Shown: positions 8,927 to 17,270, counted from the stretch's first letter. The stretch is DNA of 64,000 nucleotides from Microvirga makkahensis (GCF_009830105.1 NZ_WURB01000013.1:1-64000), one strand, 5' to 3'. The notes: generated by a model from the sequence alone, not told the origin. Program-made: numbers and translations.

Positions 8927-9376
8927 ATGACCGCGAACGTTGGCGCAAAGGATGCCATTCTCAAGTACGGCCTCAGGTGCCGGTGCCCCGAGTGTGGGCA
9001 GGGCCGTCTGTTCAACGGCTTTCTCACGCTTGCACCTCGCTGCGAGGCATGCGGCCTCGATTACTCCTTCGCCGATCCGGCTGACGGACCCGCCTTTTTC
9101 GTCATGATGACGATGGCCATCCCGGCGACGGCATTCGGCGTGTGGATCGAATTGGCCTACGAGCCGTCCGCGTGGGTGCATCTGCTCACGACCTTGCCGT
9201 TCATGCTGCTGAGCTGCATTCCACCGATCCGTCCCTTCAAGGGCATGCTCGTCGCGAGCCAGTACTTCCATAAGGCCGAGGAAGGCCGCTTCGCCGCTCC
9301 TCGGGAAACCACGGCCCAGGGTGGATTGGTGCCGGTGGAGACCATCGCCGCTCGGGAAGAGCCATTTTTGACCTGA
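8927..9376 (+). CDS. DUF983 family membrane protein
   Basis: A 149-residue protein with a zinc-ribbon-like N-terminus (CRCPECGQGRLFNGFLT and CEACGLDYSF, two CxxC pairs) followed by two transmembrane helices (about residues 60-80 and 85-105). This is the DUF983 arrangement, common in alphaproteobacteria and often found near respiratory oxidase genes; its molecular role is not known. I chose ATG 8927 because AAGGA (8916-8920) lies six bases upstream; the frame is open further upstream to 8783 but without a good ribosome site. It lies 62 bases after the DUF2474 gene and could be part of the cyd transcript. Confidence 0.8.
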   Translation: MTANVGAKDAILKYGLRCRCPECGQGRLFNGFLTLAPRCEACGLDYSFADPADGPAFFVMMTMAIPATAFGVWIELAYEPSAWVHLLTTLPFMLLSCIPPIRPFKGMLVASQYFHKAEEGRFAAPRETTAQGGLVPVETIAAREEPFLT

Positions 9377-9385
9377 GCGACGTGA

Positions 9386-9704
9386 TCACTTAACGCGACG
9401 TCGTTCTGCGTATACCGGCCGCTTTCCGCAGAAAGGCCTGGGGGAGCGTCGTCTCAGTCGAGGATCCGGCATAGATCAAGCCTGACTGACTCCAGGGAGG
9501 TGCCTGGGAGGAGAACGTGGCTTCGAGCCTTGCGCCATCCGCGCAGGCGTAATGAACCGATTGATGCTCTTGGGCAGCCCCTCCGGCGGCGCCTGCCGGG
9601 AACAGTACGGTCACTTTCGCCTGAGCCAGAACAGGGGGTACGCTGTGCGCGAGACAAATCCTTACCTGAATCTGCGGCAACGAGCTGCTGGCTATTCTGC
9701 ACAT
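9386..9704 (-). pseudogene. Frameshifted MliC-like (C-type lysozyme inhibitor) gene
   Basis: The minus-strand frame encodes SVHYACADGARLEATFSS, then GLIYAGSSTETTLPQA, a pattern like the MliC/PliC domain (VxYxCxDGxxLxATF... LPQ). After LPQA the frame runs into unrelated sequence, while the +1 frame continues with SAESGRYTQNDVALSD, the expected next MliC strand. One base change in length therefore appears to break the gene. The usual C-terminal end with the second cysteine is absent, because the frame runs into the convergent DUF983 gene. The N-terminal signal peptide is also poor. Intact MliC proteins are periplasmic or lipoprotein inhibitors of host lysozyme. Confidence 0.5.
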
Positions 9705-9739
9705 GATGAAGCGTGAGGATTATCGCATGAGATTCGGTA

Positions 9740-9862
9740 GTTCATAGAGGAGGCGGAGGGGTTCACTTCGTAACGAGCGGCAGCCCGGCGGATCGAGCTG
9801 CCTGTCTCGACCGCACGCACAATGCACCGGCGCACGTCCTGGAACCATGCTGCCGTCAGGCG
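9740..9862 (-). pseudogene. IS630-type transposase N-terminal fragment
   Basis: The short frame encodes DVRRCIVRAVETGSSIRRAA followed by ARYEVNPSAS, the first helix-turn-helix of IS630/Tc1-type transposases (pattern R..IV.AV..G.S.R.AA.R..V..S). Nothing of the DDE catalytic domain follows, so this is a dead fragment. It lies between the MliC-like remnant and a dispersed repeat copy. Confidence 0.5.
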
Positions 9863-9931
9863 AGCCTCTGTGCTCGCGCCCCTGGCCGACGGGGCGTCAG
9901 ATCTTCCGGTTCCGTTCAACCTCGAACCGCT

Positions 9932-10041
9932 CTAGAGCATCGGACCTGAACGTGGCCCCACCTTCGGGATCCACTCCGATGCTCCACTTTTTGAAGAGCG
10001 CATCGTTCGACGCGACCCTCCGGGTCCGCACGAGGCGCTAG
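9932..10041. repeat. Dispersed palindromic repeat, copy A
   Basis: A 110-base element beginning ctagagcatcggacctgaac and ending near gcgctag. Its reverse complement matches most of copy B (15065-15203) almost base for base, including the core gtcgcgtcgaacgatgcgct and the stretch around gagcatcggagtggatcccg. It lacks about 28 bases present near one end of copy B. Ends read roughly CTAGAGCAT and, at the other side, GCGCTAG. Confidence 0.75.
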
Positions 10042-10059
10042 GTCGAGAAACGCGTGCAC

Positions 10060-10737
10060 CTAATCCAAGAATTCGCATCCCAGACGCGCGAGGGACTTGT
10101 CCACCCATGAACGGTCCACCGTTCCGGCTTCTGTCGCTTCCATCTGACGGTTCTCCGCCTCGTGCTTGGCCTTCGCTGCAACATAGACGTTTTCGACCTG
10201 ATCCTGCGGCACCACAACGATACCGTCGCAATCGCCGAGAACCAGATCACCCGGTTCAAAGATCATCCCGTCGATCGAGATGGGGAAGCCAATCTCGCCG
10301 GGACCGTCTCGATACGGCCCTCGATGCGTCACTCCCGCTGCAAACACCGGAAGGTTGCGCTCGTACAGGGCCGCTGCATCGCGGATCGCACCATTGAGGA
10401 CGAAGCCGGCAACCCCGCGCCGGATCGCATGCGCCAGCATCAATTCGCCCATGAGTGCATTGGTGAGGTCGCCTCCCCCGTCCACAACGATCACGTCGCC
10501 GGGGGCTGCAATGTCGATCGCCTTGTGGAGCATTAGGTTGTCGCCTGGGCGCGTCCTCACCGTGAGAGCCGGGCCGGCGAGCACCCCGCTTCGGTGCATT
10601 GGCCGTATCCGCGGCCCGGCAGCGCTGATGCGCGACATGGAATCGCTCACATTCGCCACGGGCAAGGCCCTGAACCGTTCCACCACCTCGGGGCTCACTG
10701 TTCGCGCGTTGCGTCGGATTCTGAACCCGATCGTCAT
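10060..10737 (-). CDS. RraA-like protein (HMG/CHA aldolase-oxaloacetate decarboxylase family)
   Basis: This 225-residue protein belongs to the RraA/class II HMG-aldolase fold. Characteristic segments are NVSDSMSRI near residue 30, GDVIVVDGGGDLTNALMGEL, the catalytic GAIRDAAALYERNLPVFA (the RD pair) and GDLVLGDCDGIVVVP. Members are either divalent-metal aldolases/decarboxylases that cleave 4-hydroxy-4-methyl-2-oxoglutarate or oxaloacetate, or RNase E regulators. The neighbours (a CoA transferase, a CitE-like lyase and a TctC receptor, all on this strand) favour a role in carboxylic-acid breakdown. It is last in the operon, 46 bases after the CoA transferase. The start ATG at 10737 is the only good candidate. 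Confidence 0.82.
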   Translation of the reverse strand: MTIGFRIRRNARTVSPEVVERFRALPVANVSDSMSRISAAGPRIRPMHRSGVLAGPALTVRTRPGDNLMLHKAIDIAAPGDVIVVDGGGDLTNALMGELMLAHAIRRGVAGFVLNGAIRDAAALYERNLPVFAAGVTHRGPYRDGPGEIGFPISIDGMIFEPGDLVLGDCDGIVVVPQDQVENVYVAAKAKHEAENRQMEATEAGTVDRSWVDKSLARLGCEFLD

Positions 10738-10783
10738 GGAAGGCTCCCTCAGGCTTCGTCACGGTATCTCCGCCCGCAGCCGA

Positions 10784-12019
10784 TCATGCTTCTCCGCTCA
10801 CCACGCCGGATGCGACGAGGTCCGCGTAACCGGCATCGTCATATCCGATCTTGGAAAGCAGTTCCCGGTTGTGCTCGCCGAGCTTGGGCGCTGGCTTTCT
10901 CACCGAACCGGGCGTGCCACCGAACCGGGGCACGACGTGGTGCATCGGGAGCGCACCCATCTCGGGATCGGGATAGTCCGCGACGACCTCGCGCTCGATG
11001 AAGTGTGGATCCTCCAGGATCTGCGCGGTGTCGTAGATGGGGCCGATGGTAACTTCCGCCGCCTCGAAGAAGGCGACGTTCTCCGCCTGCGTCCGCTCGG
11101 CGATGAAGGCACCGATGATGGCGTCCAGTTCCTCGGCATTCCTGACGCGGTCGGCGTTTGTCCGGAACCGGGGATCGTCGATGAGGTCCGTCCGACCAAT
11201 CGATCGGAACAACCTCTCGGCCATCTTCTGGATCGAGGCCGAGAGGCTGACGTACCTCCCATCCCTGCAGCGATATGCATTGCGCGGGGCCGAGTTCGTC
11301 GAGCGGCTCCCCGTCCGTGGCTTGACCTTGCCCGTGAGGCGGTAGTTGGCGGACTGGGGGCCAAGGATGGAGAAGAGCGGGTCGAGCAGCGGCAGGTCTA
11401 TGACCTGCCCTTGGCCGCCTCTCATCTCGACCTCGCGCAAGGCGATCATAGCCGCCGAGGCGCCGTAGATGCCCGCAACGCCATCGGCCAGATACATCGG
11501 GGGAAGAACCGGCTCCCGATCGGCAAAACCGTTGATTGCGGCAAAGCCGGAGATTCCCTCCACCACAGTGCCAAACCCGGGGCGCTGGCTATAGGGGCCG
11601 TCCTGGCCCCATCCCGAAATCCGCACGATAACGAGCTTAGGATTGAGCGCCAGCAATGCGTCGGGGCCAAGGCCCATCTTCTCGAGCACGCCCGGCCGGA
11701 AGCTCTCGACGAGCATTTGGACGGACGGCACGAGCTTCTTGATGATTTCGGACGCGCGAGGGTTCCTCAGGTCGAGACAGAGGCTCTTCTTGTTGCGGGC
11801 GTAGATCTTCCAATGCGTGCTGACGCCCTCGGTCTTCCAAGCCCGCAGCGTGTCGCCCTCGGGCGGCTCGACCTTGATCACCTCGGCTCCGAAGTCCCCT
11901 AGCATCTGCGTGAGTACGTTGCCCGCGAACAGCCGCGAGAGGTCGAGGACCCGCACGCCGTCCAGGGTGCCGCGCGCCTCGGGAGTGTAGTCACGCTGGT
12001 GAAGTTTCGAAGAAGCCAT
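10784..12019 (-). CDS. CaiB/BaiF family (class III) CoA transferase
   Basis: A CoA transferase of about 411 residues, which would move CoA between carboxylic acids. Typical family motifs are present: GVRVLDLSRLFAGN near the N-terminus, LGDFGAEVIKVEPPEGD, LCLDLRNPRA, VESFRPGVLEKMGLG, SGWGQDGPY and GQVIDLPLLDPL, where the aspartate is at the position of the catalytic Asp of formyl-CoA transferase. I used the ATG at 12019, preceded by GGAGGG, rather than the in-frame ATG at 12040; it starts two bases past the stop of the CitE-like gene. Paired with a CitE-like lyase, it would activate a hydroxy-dicarboxylate to its CoA thioester. The actual acid is unknown. Confidence 0.88.
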   Translation of the reverse strand: MASSKLHQRDYTPEARGTLDGVRVLDLSRLFAGNVLTQMLGDFGAEVIKVEPPEGDTLRAWKTEGVSTHWKIYARNKKSLCLDLRNPRASEIIKKLVPSVQMLVESFRPGVLEKMGLGPDALLALNPKLVIVRISGWGQDGPYSQRPGFGTVVEGISGFAAINGFADREPVLPPMYLADGVAGIYGASAAMIALREVEMRGGQGQVIDLPLLDPLFSILGPQSANYRLTGKVKPRTGSRSTNSAPRNAYRCRDGRYVSLSASIQKMAERLFRSIGRTDLIDDPRFRTNADRVRNAEELDAIIGAFIAERTQAENVAFFEAAEVTIGPIYDTAQILEDPHFIEREVVADYPDPEMGALPMHHVVPRFGGTPGSVRKPAPKLGEHNRELLSKIGYDDAGYADLVASGVVSGEA

Positions 12020-12020
12020 G

Positions 12021-12911
12021 TCAGCGCCCTCCCCCGGCACGGGCCGGATCGAGTTGCTCGGCGAGCGCGACGACGGCCCGTGCGCTGACGAGGAAGGGTT
12101 CGTCGATCATCTGGCCATCGACGACGAAGGCTCCGACACCCTTGGCGGCGGCCTCCTCGGCGGCGGCCAGGATGCGACGGGCCTTCTCGATCTCTGCCGG
12201 GCGCGGCATGAAGCATTCGTTGGCAATCGGCACCTGCGTGGGATGAATGCAGCTCTTCCCCGCGAACCCGAGGCTGCGGGCCTCCTCGCATTCCTCGCGG
12301 TACCGCTCCGGCTTCGCCACGACGGCATAGGCCCCGTCATAGGCGGGAAGCTTCGCCTCCGCCGCCGCAAGGCGGATCGCCATGCGGACGTAGTTCAGGG
12401 CGCCGGGATCAGACCGATCGATGCCGCACGGCTCGAAGAGGTCGGCATAGCCGATCTGGAGGCCGACGACGCGTGGATCCGCTGTCGCGATCTCGGCCGC
12501 TAGGCGCAGTCCCTTGGGAGTCTCGATATTGGCAAGGATGCCGACGGGGCGCTCGACGCCCGCTGCCGCCTCGAGACGCGCAAGCACGCGCGCCGCCTCC
12601 CGGACCTCCTCGCCGCTCTCGACCATCGGCAGGTTGAGGACGTCGAGGCCGGGGCCGACGATTACCCCGAGATCGTCCTCGAAAAGCCCGCTGGCCAGAC
12701 CGTTCGCGCGGACCACGACGACCTTCCGGGCATCCGCCGGACGGTTCCGCAGGAAGTTCCCGACCGCATCCCTCGCCTCCGCCTTGCGGTCCTTCGCGAC
12801 CGCATCCTCAAGGTCAAAGGACAGCGCGTCGGCGGCGGACGCGGCGGCCTTCGCGAAGAGCTCCGGTCTGGAACCGGGCACGAAGAGCTTGCTGCGCATC
12901 AGGTGTTGCAT
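12021..12911 (-). CDS. HpcH/HpaI aldolase/citrate lyase (CitE-like) family protein
   Basis: About 296 residues of a TIM-barrel lyase of the CitE/malyl-CoA/citramalyl-CoA lyase group. Motifs seen are RSKLFVPGSRPELFAKA at the start, ADALSFDLEDAVAKDRK (substrate and Mg site), PVGILANIETPKGL, and GFAGKSCIHPTQV near the end, all hallmarks of the family. These enzymes cleave 3-hydroxyacyl-CoA such as malyl-CoA or citramalyl-CoA. With the CoA transferase next door, a pathway acid to acyl-CoA to two smaller products is plausible. The start is uncertain: ATG 12911 gives MQHLMRSKLFVPG; the frame stays open to 12983. Confidence 0.87.
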   Translation of the reverse strand: MQHLMRSKLFVPGSRPELFAKAAASAADALSFDLEDAVAKDRKAEARDAVGNFLRNRPADARKVVVVRANGLASGLFEDDLGVIVGPGLDVLNLPMVESGEEVREAARVLARLEAAAGVERPVGILANIETPKGLRLAAEIATADPRVVGLQIGYADLFEPCGIDRSDPGALNYVRMAIRLAAAEAKLPAYDGAYAVVAKPERYREECEEARSLGFAGKSCIHPTQVPIANECFMPRPAEIEKARRILAAAEEAAAKGVGAFVVDGQMIDEPFLVSARAVVALAEQLDPARAGGGR

Positions 12912-12965
12912 GGGAGTTTCCCGAAGTCGCTGGGTGTCGACATGACCGCCGGACCGGAGATGGGA

Positions 12966-12981
12966 GACCGCAAGTGCGGTC
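12966..12981 (-). terminator. Intercistronic hairpin after the TctC receptor gene
   Basis: GACCGC-AAGT-GCGGTC forms a perfect six-base-pair stem with a four-base loop between the tctC-like gene and the CitE-like gene. No T-run follows, so mRNA stabilisation or partial termination is more likely than full termination. Confidence 0.45.
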
Positions 12982-13020
12982 ATGGTCGCCCGCCCGGCCC
13001 GGCCATCAGTTCACGTGCCG

Positions 13021-13986
13021 TTATTTCAGGAGGCCGAGTTCCCCCAGCGCGGTCCTCATCATGTCCTGTTCTCCCTTGAGGAAGGCCGCGTATCCGTCGG
13101 AAGGCTCGTAGGCGGGGATCCAGCCGTACCGCTCGAGGCTCGCCTTCCATGCCTTGGTCTCGACCATCTTCCTGATCGCGTCGCCAAGTTCCTTCATCTC
13201 GGCCTCGGAAGCTTTCTTGGTGGTCATCAGCCCACGCCAGGTCCCGTAGGCGACGTCGACGCCCTGTTCCTTCAGCGTCGGGACGTCGAGTCCCTCGAGA
13301 CGCTCAGGAGACGAGACCGCAATTGCGCGGAGCTTACCGGACTCAATCTGCGAGGCGAACTCGGGAACTCCGCCGACACCGACGGTGACGTGCCCGCCGA
13401 GAATCGAGGCGATCTGCTCGCCACCGCCGGCATAGTTGATCGCGTTGGTCTTGCTCGCGTCACCTGAGACGGCCTTGGTGACCTGCCCCGCGATGATGTG
13501 GTCGATGCCGCCTGCCGATCCAACGGCCCATGTCACGCTGGCGGGATTCGCTTTCAGCTTGGCTGAGAGGTCGGCCATCGTCTTAATATCGGAGTTCGCC
13601 GGGACCACCAGCATGCTGTATTCCTTCAACAGCAGGGCCACGGGTGCGGCATCCTCCAGGGTTACGGGCGGCTTGTTCGCGAGGATGGCACCGACCGTGG
13701 TCGCGCCGATCGTCAGAAGCGTGGGGCCGCGCTTCTGGCCTGAAACGAGCTGGGCCAGACCGATGGTGCCCCCGGCGCCGGGAACGTTCAGGACCTGGAT
13801 GTTGGTGGCCAGTCCCGCCTCCATGAGGGCATCCCGTACCGCACGGGAAGTCTGGTCGAAACCGCTGCCCGGATTGGCCGGGGCGATGATCTCGAGACCC
13901 TTGATCTGGGCCTGGGCCGGAGCGGCGGATACCATGGCCAATGCTGCGAGTGCGAATAGGGCGGTTCGGCGGTGCATGCGCGTCAT
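13021..13986 (-). CDS. Tripartite tricarboxylate transporter substrate-binding protein (TctC/Bug)
   Basis: A 321-residue periplasmic receptor. It starts [20 protein letters not shown] with a signal peptide ending near AQA, and then has the Bug-family patterns [34 protein letters not shown] and [17 protein letters not shown], with [11 protein letters not shown] near the end. Such receptors bind carboxylates (di- and tricarboxylates, aromatic acids) for TctAB. No TctA or TctB gene is nearby, so the membrane partner would be encoded elsewhere. The frame is open up to 14433, but ATG 13986 is right because of the signal peptide and the GGGAGAG ribosome site. First gene of the operon with the lyase, CoA transferase and RraA-like protein, and divergent from the LysR gene. 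Confidence 0.9.
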   Translation of the reverse strand: MTRMHRRTALFALAALAMVSAAPAQAQIKGLEIIAPANPGSGFDQTSRAVRDALMEAGLATNIQVLNVPGAGGTIGLAQLVSGQKRGPTLLTIGATTVGAILANKPPVTLEDAAPVALLLKEYSMLVVPANSDIKTMADLSAKLKANPASVTWAVGSAGGIDHIIAGQVTKAVSGDASKTNAINYAGGGEQIASILGGHVTVGVGGVPEFASQIESGKLRAIAVSSPERLEGLDVPTLKEQGVDVAYGTWRGLMTTKKASEAEMKELGDAIRKMVETKAWKASLERYGWIPAYEPSDGYAAFLKGEQDMMRTALGELGLLK

Positions 13987-14088
13987 GCTTTCTCTCCCAT
14001 CTATGCGGGGTCTGTTCGTCAGACCCCTTTTGAGCTGGCTGCGGGTGGGCGCTCCAGTCCGGTCAGAATACCGACCTCGGATACGATG

Positions 14089-14107
14089 GGAAAAGCTGGC
14101 CTTTTCC
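14089..14107. promoter_or_regulatory. Inverted repeat in the tctC/lysR divergent region
   Basis: GGAAAAG-CTGGC-CTTTTCC is a perfect 7-base dyad with a five-base spacer, placed 28 bases before the lysR start and about 100 bases before tctC. It is a candidate binding site for the LysR regulator or an overlapping promoter element; a second tttttcc lies at about 14130. Confidence 0.4.
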
Positions 14108-14134
14108 ACCTTAAGAAGATAGTTTTTCCATTTA

Positions 14135-15004
14135 ATGGATACCGAATTCCTCAGGACCTTTGTGATCGTCGTCGAAGGTGGCTCGATTGCGGAGGCTGCC
14201 CGGCGCCTCCATCTGACGCCGGCCTCTGTTGCCTTACGCATGCGCACGCTCGAAAAGGAATTCGGGACGCGCCTTCTCGTCCGATCCGGCCGAACGGTGA
14301 CGCCAACAGAAGCGGGTCGGGCTCTGACCGAGCTGGGACGCAACCTGCTTCGCGACGTCAGCAACCTCAAATCAGCTCTGACGACCGAAACGCCTGCAGG
14401 AGAGATCCGGATCGGTGCGGTTCCAACCGCCATTACGGGATTGATGCCGAGAATCCTGACGGCTGTGCAGGAAGCTTACCCCGGGCTGGAGATTCATATC
14501 GTTCCTGGCCAATCGGCTGAGCTCCATTCCAAGGTGCTGAGCGGCGAGGTGGACGGAGCCATCATCATCGAGCCCTACTTCGCCCTGCCCAAGGCCTGCG
14601 GGTGGGCCGTGCTGCGAGAGGAGCCTCTCCTCGTGATCGCACCTTCATCGATGGGCGGTCTGGACGCTCATACGGTTTTGGCGACCGAGCCATTCATCCG
14701 CTATGGCCGCAGCTTCTGGGGTGGCCGCCTGGTGGACAATTATCTCACCCAGGCCAAGATCCGCCCCCGGGAACGGTTCGAGCTTTCCACGCTGGACGCA
14801 ATCGCAGTCATGGTTGATCGGGGGTTGGGGGTGTCGCTCGTCCCCGACTGGTCGCCCCCTTGGCCAGAAGGCCTGTCTTTGGCGAAACTGCCCCTCCCGT
14901 TTCCGACCGAGCCGAGGCGGCTTGGCTTTCTCTGGATGAAGGGCTCGGCACGGATCCGCCTCCTGCGGATCTTTCTTGAGCAGGCCATCGTATCACTCTC
15001 GTGA
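14135..15004 (+). CDS. LysR family transcriptional regulator
   Basis: A 289-residue LysR-type regulator. The winged helix-turn-helix at residues 1-60 is clear (MDTEFLRTFVIVVEGGSIAE, AARRLHLTPASVALRMRTLE, then RTVTPTEAGRAL). A periplasmic-binding-protein-like effector domain follows from about residue 90. It is divergent from the tctC-lyase-CoA transferase-rraA operon across about 150 bases, the usual arrangement for a LysR protein that activates its neighbour in response to a pathway metabolite. The effector is unknown. Confidence 0.9.
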   Translation: MDTEFLRTFVIVVEGGSIAEAARRLHLTPASVALRMRTLEKEFGTRLLVRSGRTVTPTEAGRALTELGRNLLRDVSNLKSALTTETPAGEIRIGAVPTAITGLMPRILTAVQEAYPGLEIHIVPGQSAELHSKVLSGEVDGAIIIEPYFALPKACGWAVLREEPLLVIAPSSMGGLDAHTVLATEPFIRYGRSFWGGRLVDNYLTQAKIRPRERFELSTLDAIAVMVDRGLGVSLVPDWSPPWPEGLSLAKLPLPFPTEPRRLGFLWMKGSARIRLLRIFLEQAIVSLS

Positions 15005-15064
15005 GCCTTCAGGTCTCGTGCCGTGATGTCAGCTTGGCTCTCCATCCTCGTCCGGCCCTGCTCG

Positions 15065-15203
15065 TTAGCGCATCGTGCGAAAAAGTGGACCCGGATTTTC
15101 CCTGACGTGGCCCTTCGTGTCGCGTCGAACGATGCGCTTTTCAAAGAATGGAGCATCGGAGTGGATCCCGAACGTGGGTCCACGTCCAGGTCCGATGCTC
15201 TAG
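15065..15203. repeat. Dispersed palindromic repeat, copy B
   Basis: About 139 bases, from ttagcgcatcgtgcgaaaaa to ccgatgctctag, in the orientation opposite to copy A. It shares with copy A the core gtcgcgtcgaacgatgcgct and the end gtccgatgctctag. The rest of the 15005-15336 gap holds nothing I recognise. Confidence 0.75.
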
Positions 15204-15336
15204 GAGCCTATCATGTTGTCTCTTGAACAGGCTGAAATCGCTCGTTCACGCTTCAAATCCGCATGAACGAAGCGCAGCGCGAGATGACCCTGGCCCCTAC
15301 GGAGACATGGTTGCATTGATGGCCGCGGCAACGAGG

Positions 15337-16113
15337 CTATGTGGTGGTTGGCTTGACCCCTGCATCAAGCGTGCCGATGACCGCCCGGTTAACTTCGCCA
15401 ACTATGATGGCAGGCGTCATGGGCTTGGAAATGAAAACAGCATTCGTCGGAAGGTCCCCATGTTCCGGCTCTGTCACTCCGGACATGATGACGACCTTGA
15501 TCTTCGGATGGCGGCTGTAAATTTCGCGGGCCAAATCGTAACCAGTCGCGCCTGGCATTCTCACGTCCGTCACGACGGCCAGTACGTCGGGACGGGCGCC
15601 GAGATGTGTGAGGGCCTCATCGGCGTGCGCGGCCTCCAGAACCCGGTAGCCCTCGTCTTGGAGCACATCGAGCAGGAATAGCCGGACCAGAGGGTCGTCC
15701 TCCACGACGAGAACGGTCTTGGCATCCAACGAAGACGATGCAGTAGGGTCGGCAAATGCTTTCGAGACCCGCCTCTCGCGGCGACTTCTCCTGTGTGTCA
15801 GTTCCGCAGGAAGCCGCTCCCCGGTATTGTTGATCCTCCCGACAACCCATGCAATGGCCTCCGCCAGACTAGGGAGTGCCTGGCGAACCGGATTGGTACA
15901 AGGGCCAAAACCCGCCGCCACGGACCAGGCACCGCTGAGCTCGGAAAAACCGGCCTCTGACAGCCAAGTATCATCAGCACCCACAGTCCGGCTCGGATCT
16001 GGAACTTGAACAAGGACGGCAACGAGCCTCCCTCGCCACATGACGAGGAGTCCCTCGCCATCAGCGATGTCGGTGGCAACGCGCATACGTTGATAGGTTA
16101 GGTTCACGTCCAT
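15337..16113 (-). CDS. Receiver-domain (CheY-like) protein with an N-terminal domain of unknown function
   Basis: Of the 258 residues, about 130-250 form a response-regulator receiver domain: TVLVVEDDPLVRLFLLDVLQ with the acidic pair D139/D140, the phospho-acceptor D183 in VVTDVRMPGATGYDL, S211 in VVIMSGVTEP and K230 in FISKPMTP. There is no output domain after it. Residues 1-100 (DGEGLLVMWRGRLVAVLVQV, then a Trp-rich stretch) match nothing I know, and may be a small sensory or binding domain; 101-130 is a charged linker. No histidine kinase is adjacent. The gene stands alone beside a dispersed repeat. The ATG at 16113 has no strong ribosome site, so the start could be later. Confidence 0.7.
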   Translation of the reverse strand: MDVNLTYQRMRVATDIADGEGLLVMWRGRLVAVLVQVPDPSRTVGADDTWLSEAGFSELSGAWSVAAGFGPCTNPVRQALPSLAEAIAWVVGRINNTGERLPAELTHRRSRRERRVSKAFADPTASSSLDAKTVLVVEDDPLVRLFLLDVLQDEGYRVLEAAHADEALTHLGARPDVLAVVTDVRMPGATGYDLAREIYSRHPKIKVVIMSGVTEPEHGDLPTNAVFISKPMTPAIIVGEVNRAVIGTLDAGVKPTTT

Positions 16114-16445
16114 CGCGGGAATAGCATACGCCGATTTCGGAGGTGCACATTCACATGCATCAATCGACCGACGGAACCGGACTTCGCTTTCGACGGGAGC
16201 ACCGTTGCTGCGTATTTTTGGGCTGACAACATTCCGCGAATCACGGACCAGGAAAATGGTCCTCGCCCGACCATCGTTATCCGGGCATCTTCCTTTGCGA
16301 TTTCTTCCGGCCCGATCATCTGGGAGCCAGGTTCGCAGTGCTCAAACGGGTTATTTTTCGCAAGCCAGGAGAGGATTTGAACTAGCGCGTCCGCCAAATG
16401 ACGCGGTATATTTATGGCCGCGCGCAGGTGACATCAGAGGTAGTC
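16114..16445. other. Intergenic stretch without a recognisable gene
   Basis: I see no gene in these 332 bases. A minus-strand frame of 97 codons (16104-16397) overlaps the receiver gene start and shows no family features or ribosome site. Promoters for the receiver protein and for the IS630-type gene probably lie here, but I cannot point to convincing boxes. Confidence 0.4.
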
Positions 16446-17015
16446 ATGACCTCCATCCACTTACGGGACATGACGCTCGAGGAACGCACCACGATCGAGA
16501 AGATCGCTCACTCCCGCACAGCTCCGGCCTGCATGGTGGAACGAGCACAGATTATTTGGCAAATCAGTTCTGGAGTTGCGCCGGCCAGCATTGCAAATCG
16601 ACTGCACATCGATGTCGATACCGTTTACAGGCGCATTCAGAGATTCAACATGATGGGTCTCGATGCACTTAAGGACAAGCCTCGCTCCGGCCGCCCTACG
16701 CTGTATACCGCCGATCAGATCGCTACTGTCCTCGACACAGCGCGCACGAAGCCATCCGCGCTGGGACTACCGTTCGACGCTTGGACGCTGGATCGTCTCG
16801 CAGGTTATCTCCATCAACAGAAAGGTATCGCGATCCAACGCAGCCGGATTGATGAAATTCTTCTGCGCGAAGGACTGCGCCGGCAAAGAAGCCAGAGCCG
16901 GAGCTCTGTCGGGCGACACCCCACCTCTTCTTCCCTCGCAAACGCGAATACCAGGGAAACCAAGCACGAACTGGCGAAGCACCTTTCATCCAGCAAAGAT
17001 ACTGATGCGCAGTGA
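16446..17015 (+). CDS. Helix-turn-helix protein resembling the N-terminal half of an IS630-family transposase
   Basis: About 189 residues. The first half has a MarR/Tc1-like helix-turn-helix (VERAQIIWQISSGVAPASIA, then NRLHIDVDTVYRRIQRFNMM and GLDALKDKPRSGRPTLYTAD). The second winged helix motif PFDAWTLDRLAGYLHQQKGI, then RIDEILLREGLR, is also typical of IS630 transposases just before the DDE domain. The DDE catalytic domain itself is missing; after residue 155 the sequence becomes low-complexity Ser/Arg/Lys. So this is either a truncated transposase or a domesticated HTH protein. The start ATG 16446 is preceded by AGAGGTAG; an in-frame ATG at 16398 would add 16 residues. Confidence 0.6.
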   Translation: MTSIHLRDMTLEERTTIEKIAHSRTAPACMVERAQIIWQISSGVAPASIANRLHIDVDTVYRRIQRFNMMGLDALKDKPRSGRPTLYTADQIATVLDTARTKPSALGLPFDAWTLDRLAGYLHQQKGIAIQRSRIDEILLREGLRRQRSQSRSSVGRHPTSSSLANANTRETKHELAKHLSSSKDTDAQ

Positions 17016-17135
17016 CAGGCATCGAATCTAACCACGTTGCGCAGGATCGCTGTGGTAGCACAAATCATATCAACGCGTTCAGCTGCCACAACCCGTCCGC
17101 TCTCCAGCGCATAAACCGCGTAGACATTACCGTGC

Positions 17136-17270
17136 CAGAGCATCAGACGTGAAAAGTGGCCCCACTTTTGGGATCGATCCGATGCTCCTTGTAGTTGGCG
17201 CATCATCTGGTGCGACCCGAAGGGTCAGGTGAGTGAAAATCCGATCCCGGTTTTCGCACGATGCGCTTAG
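17136..17270. repeat. Dispersed palindromic repeat, copy C
   Basis: About 135 bases from agagcatcagacgtgaaaag to gcacgatgcgctta, same orientation as copy A and opposite to copies B and D. It shows the same family signature: gagcat at one end, gatcgatccgatgctc inside and gcacgatgcgctta at the other end. It lies upstream of the metacaspase cluster. Confidence 0.7.

Noticed and set aside
10280..11902. A 540-codon plus-strand open frame opposite the RraA-like and CoA-transferase genes
   Set aside because: It is antisense to two genes with clear family motifs and has no domain, composition or ribosome-site support; long shadow frames are expected in high-GC DNA.
13987..14433. N-terminal extension of the TctC-like receptor
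   Set aside because: The extension covers the divergent promoter region and the lysR start, while ATG 13986 gives a proper signal peptide and ribosome site.
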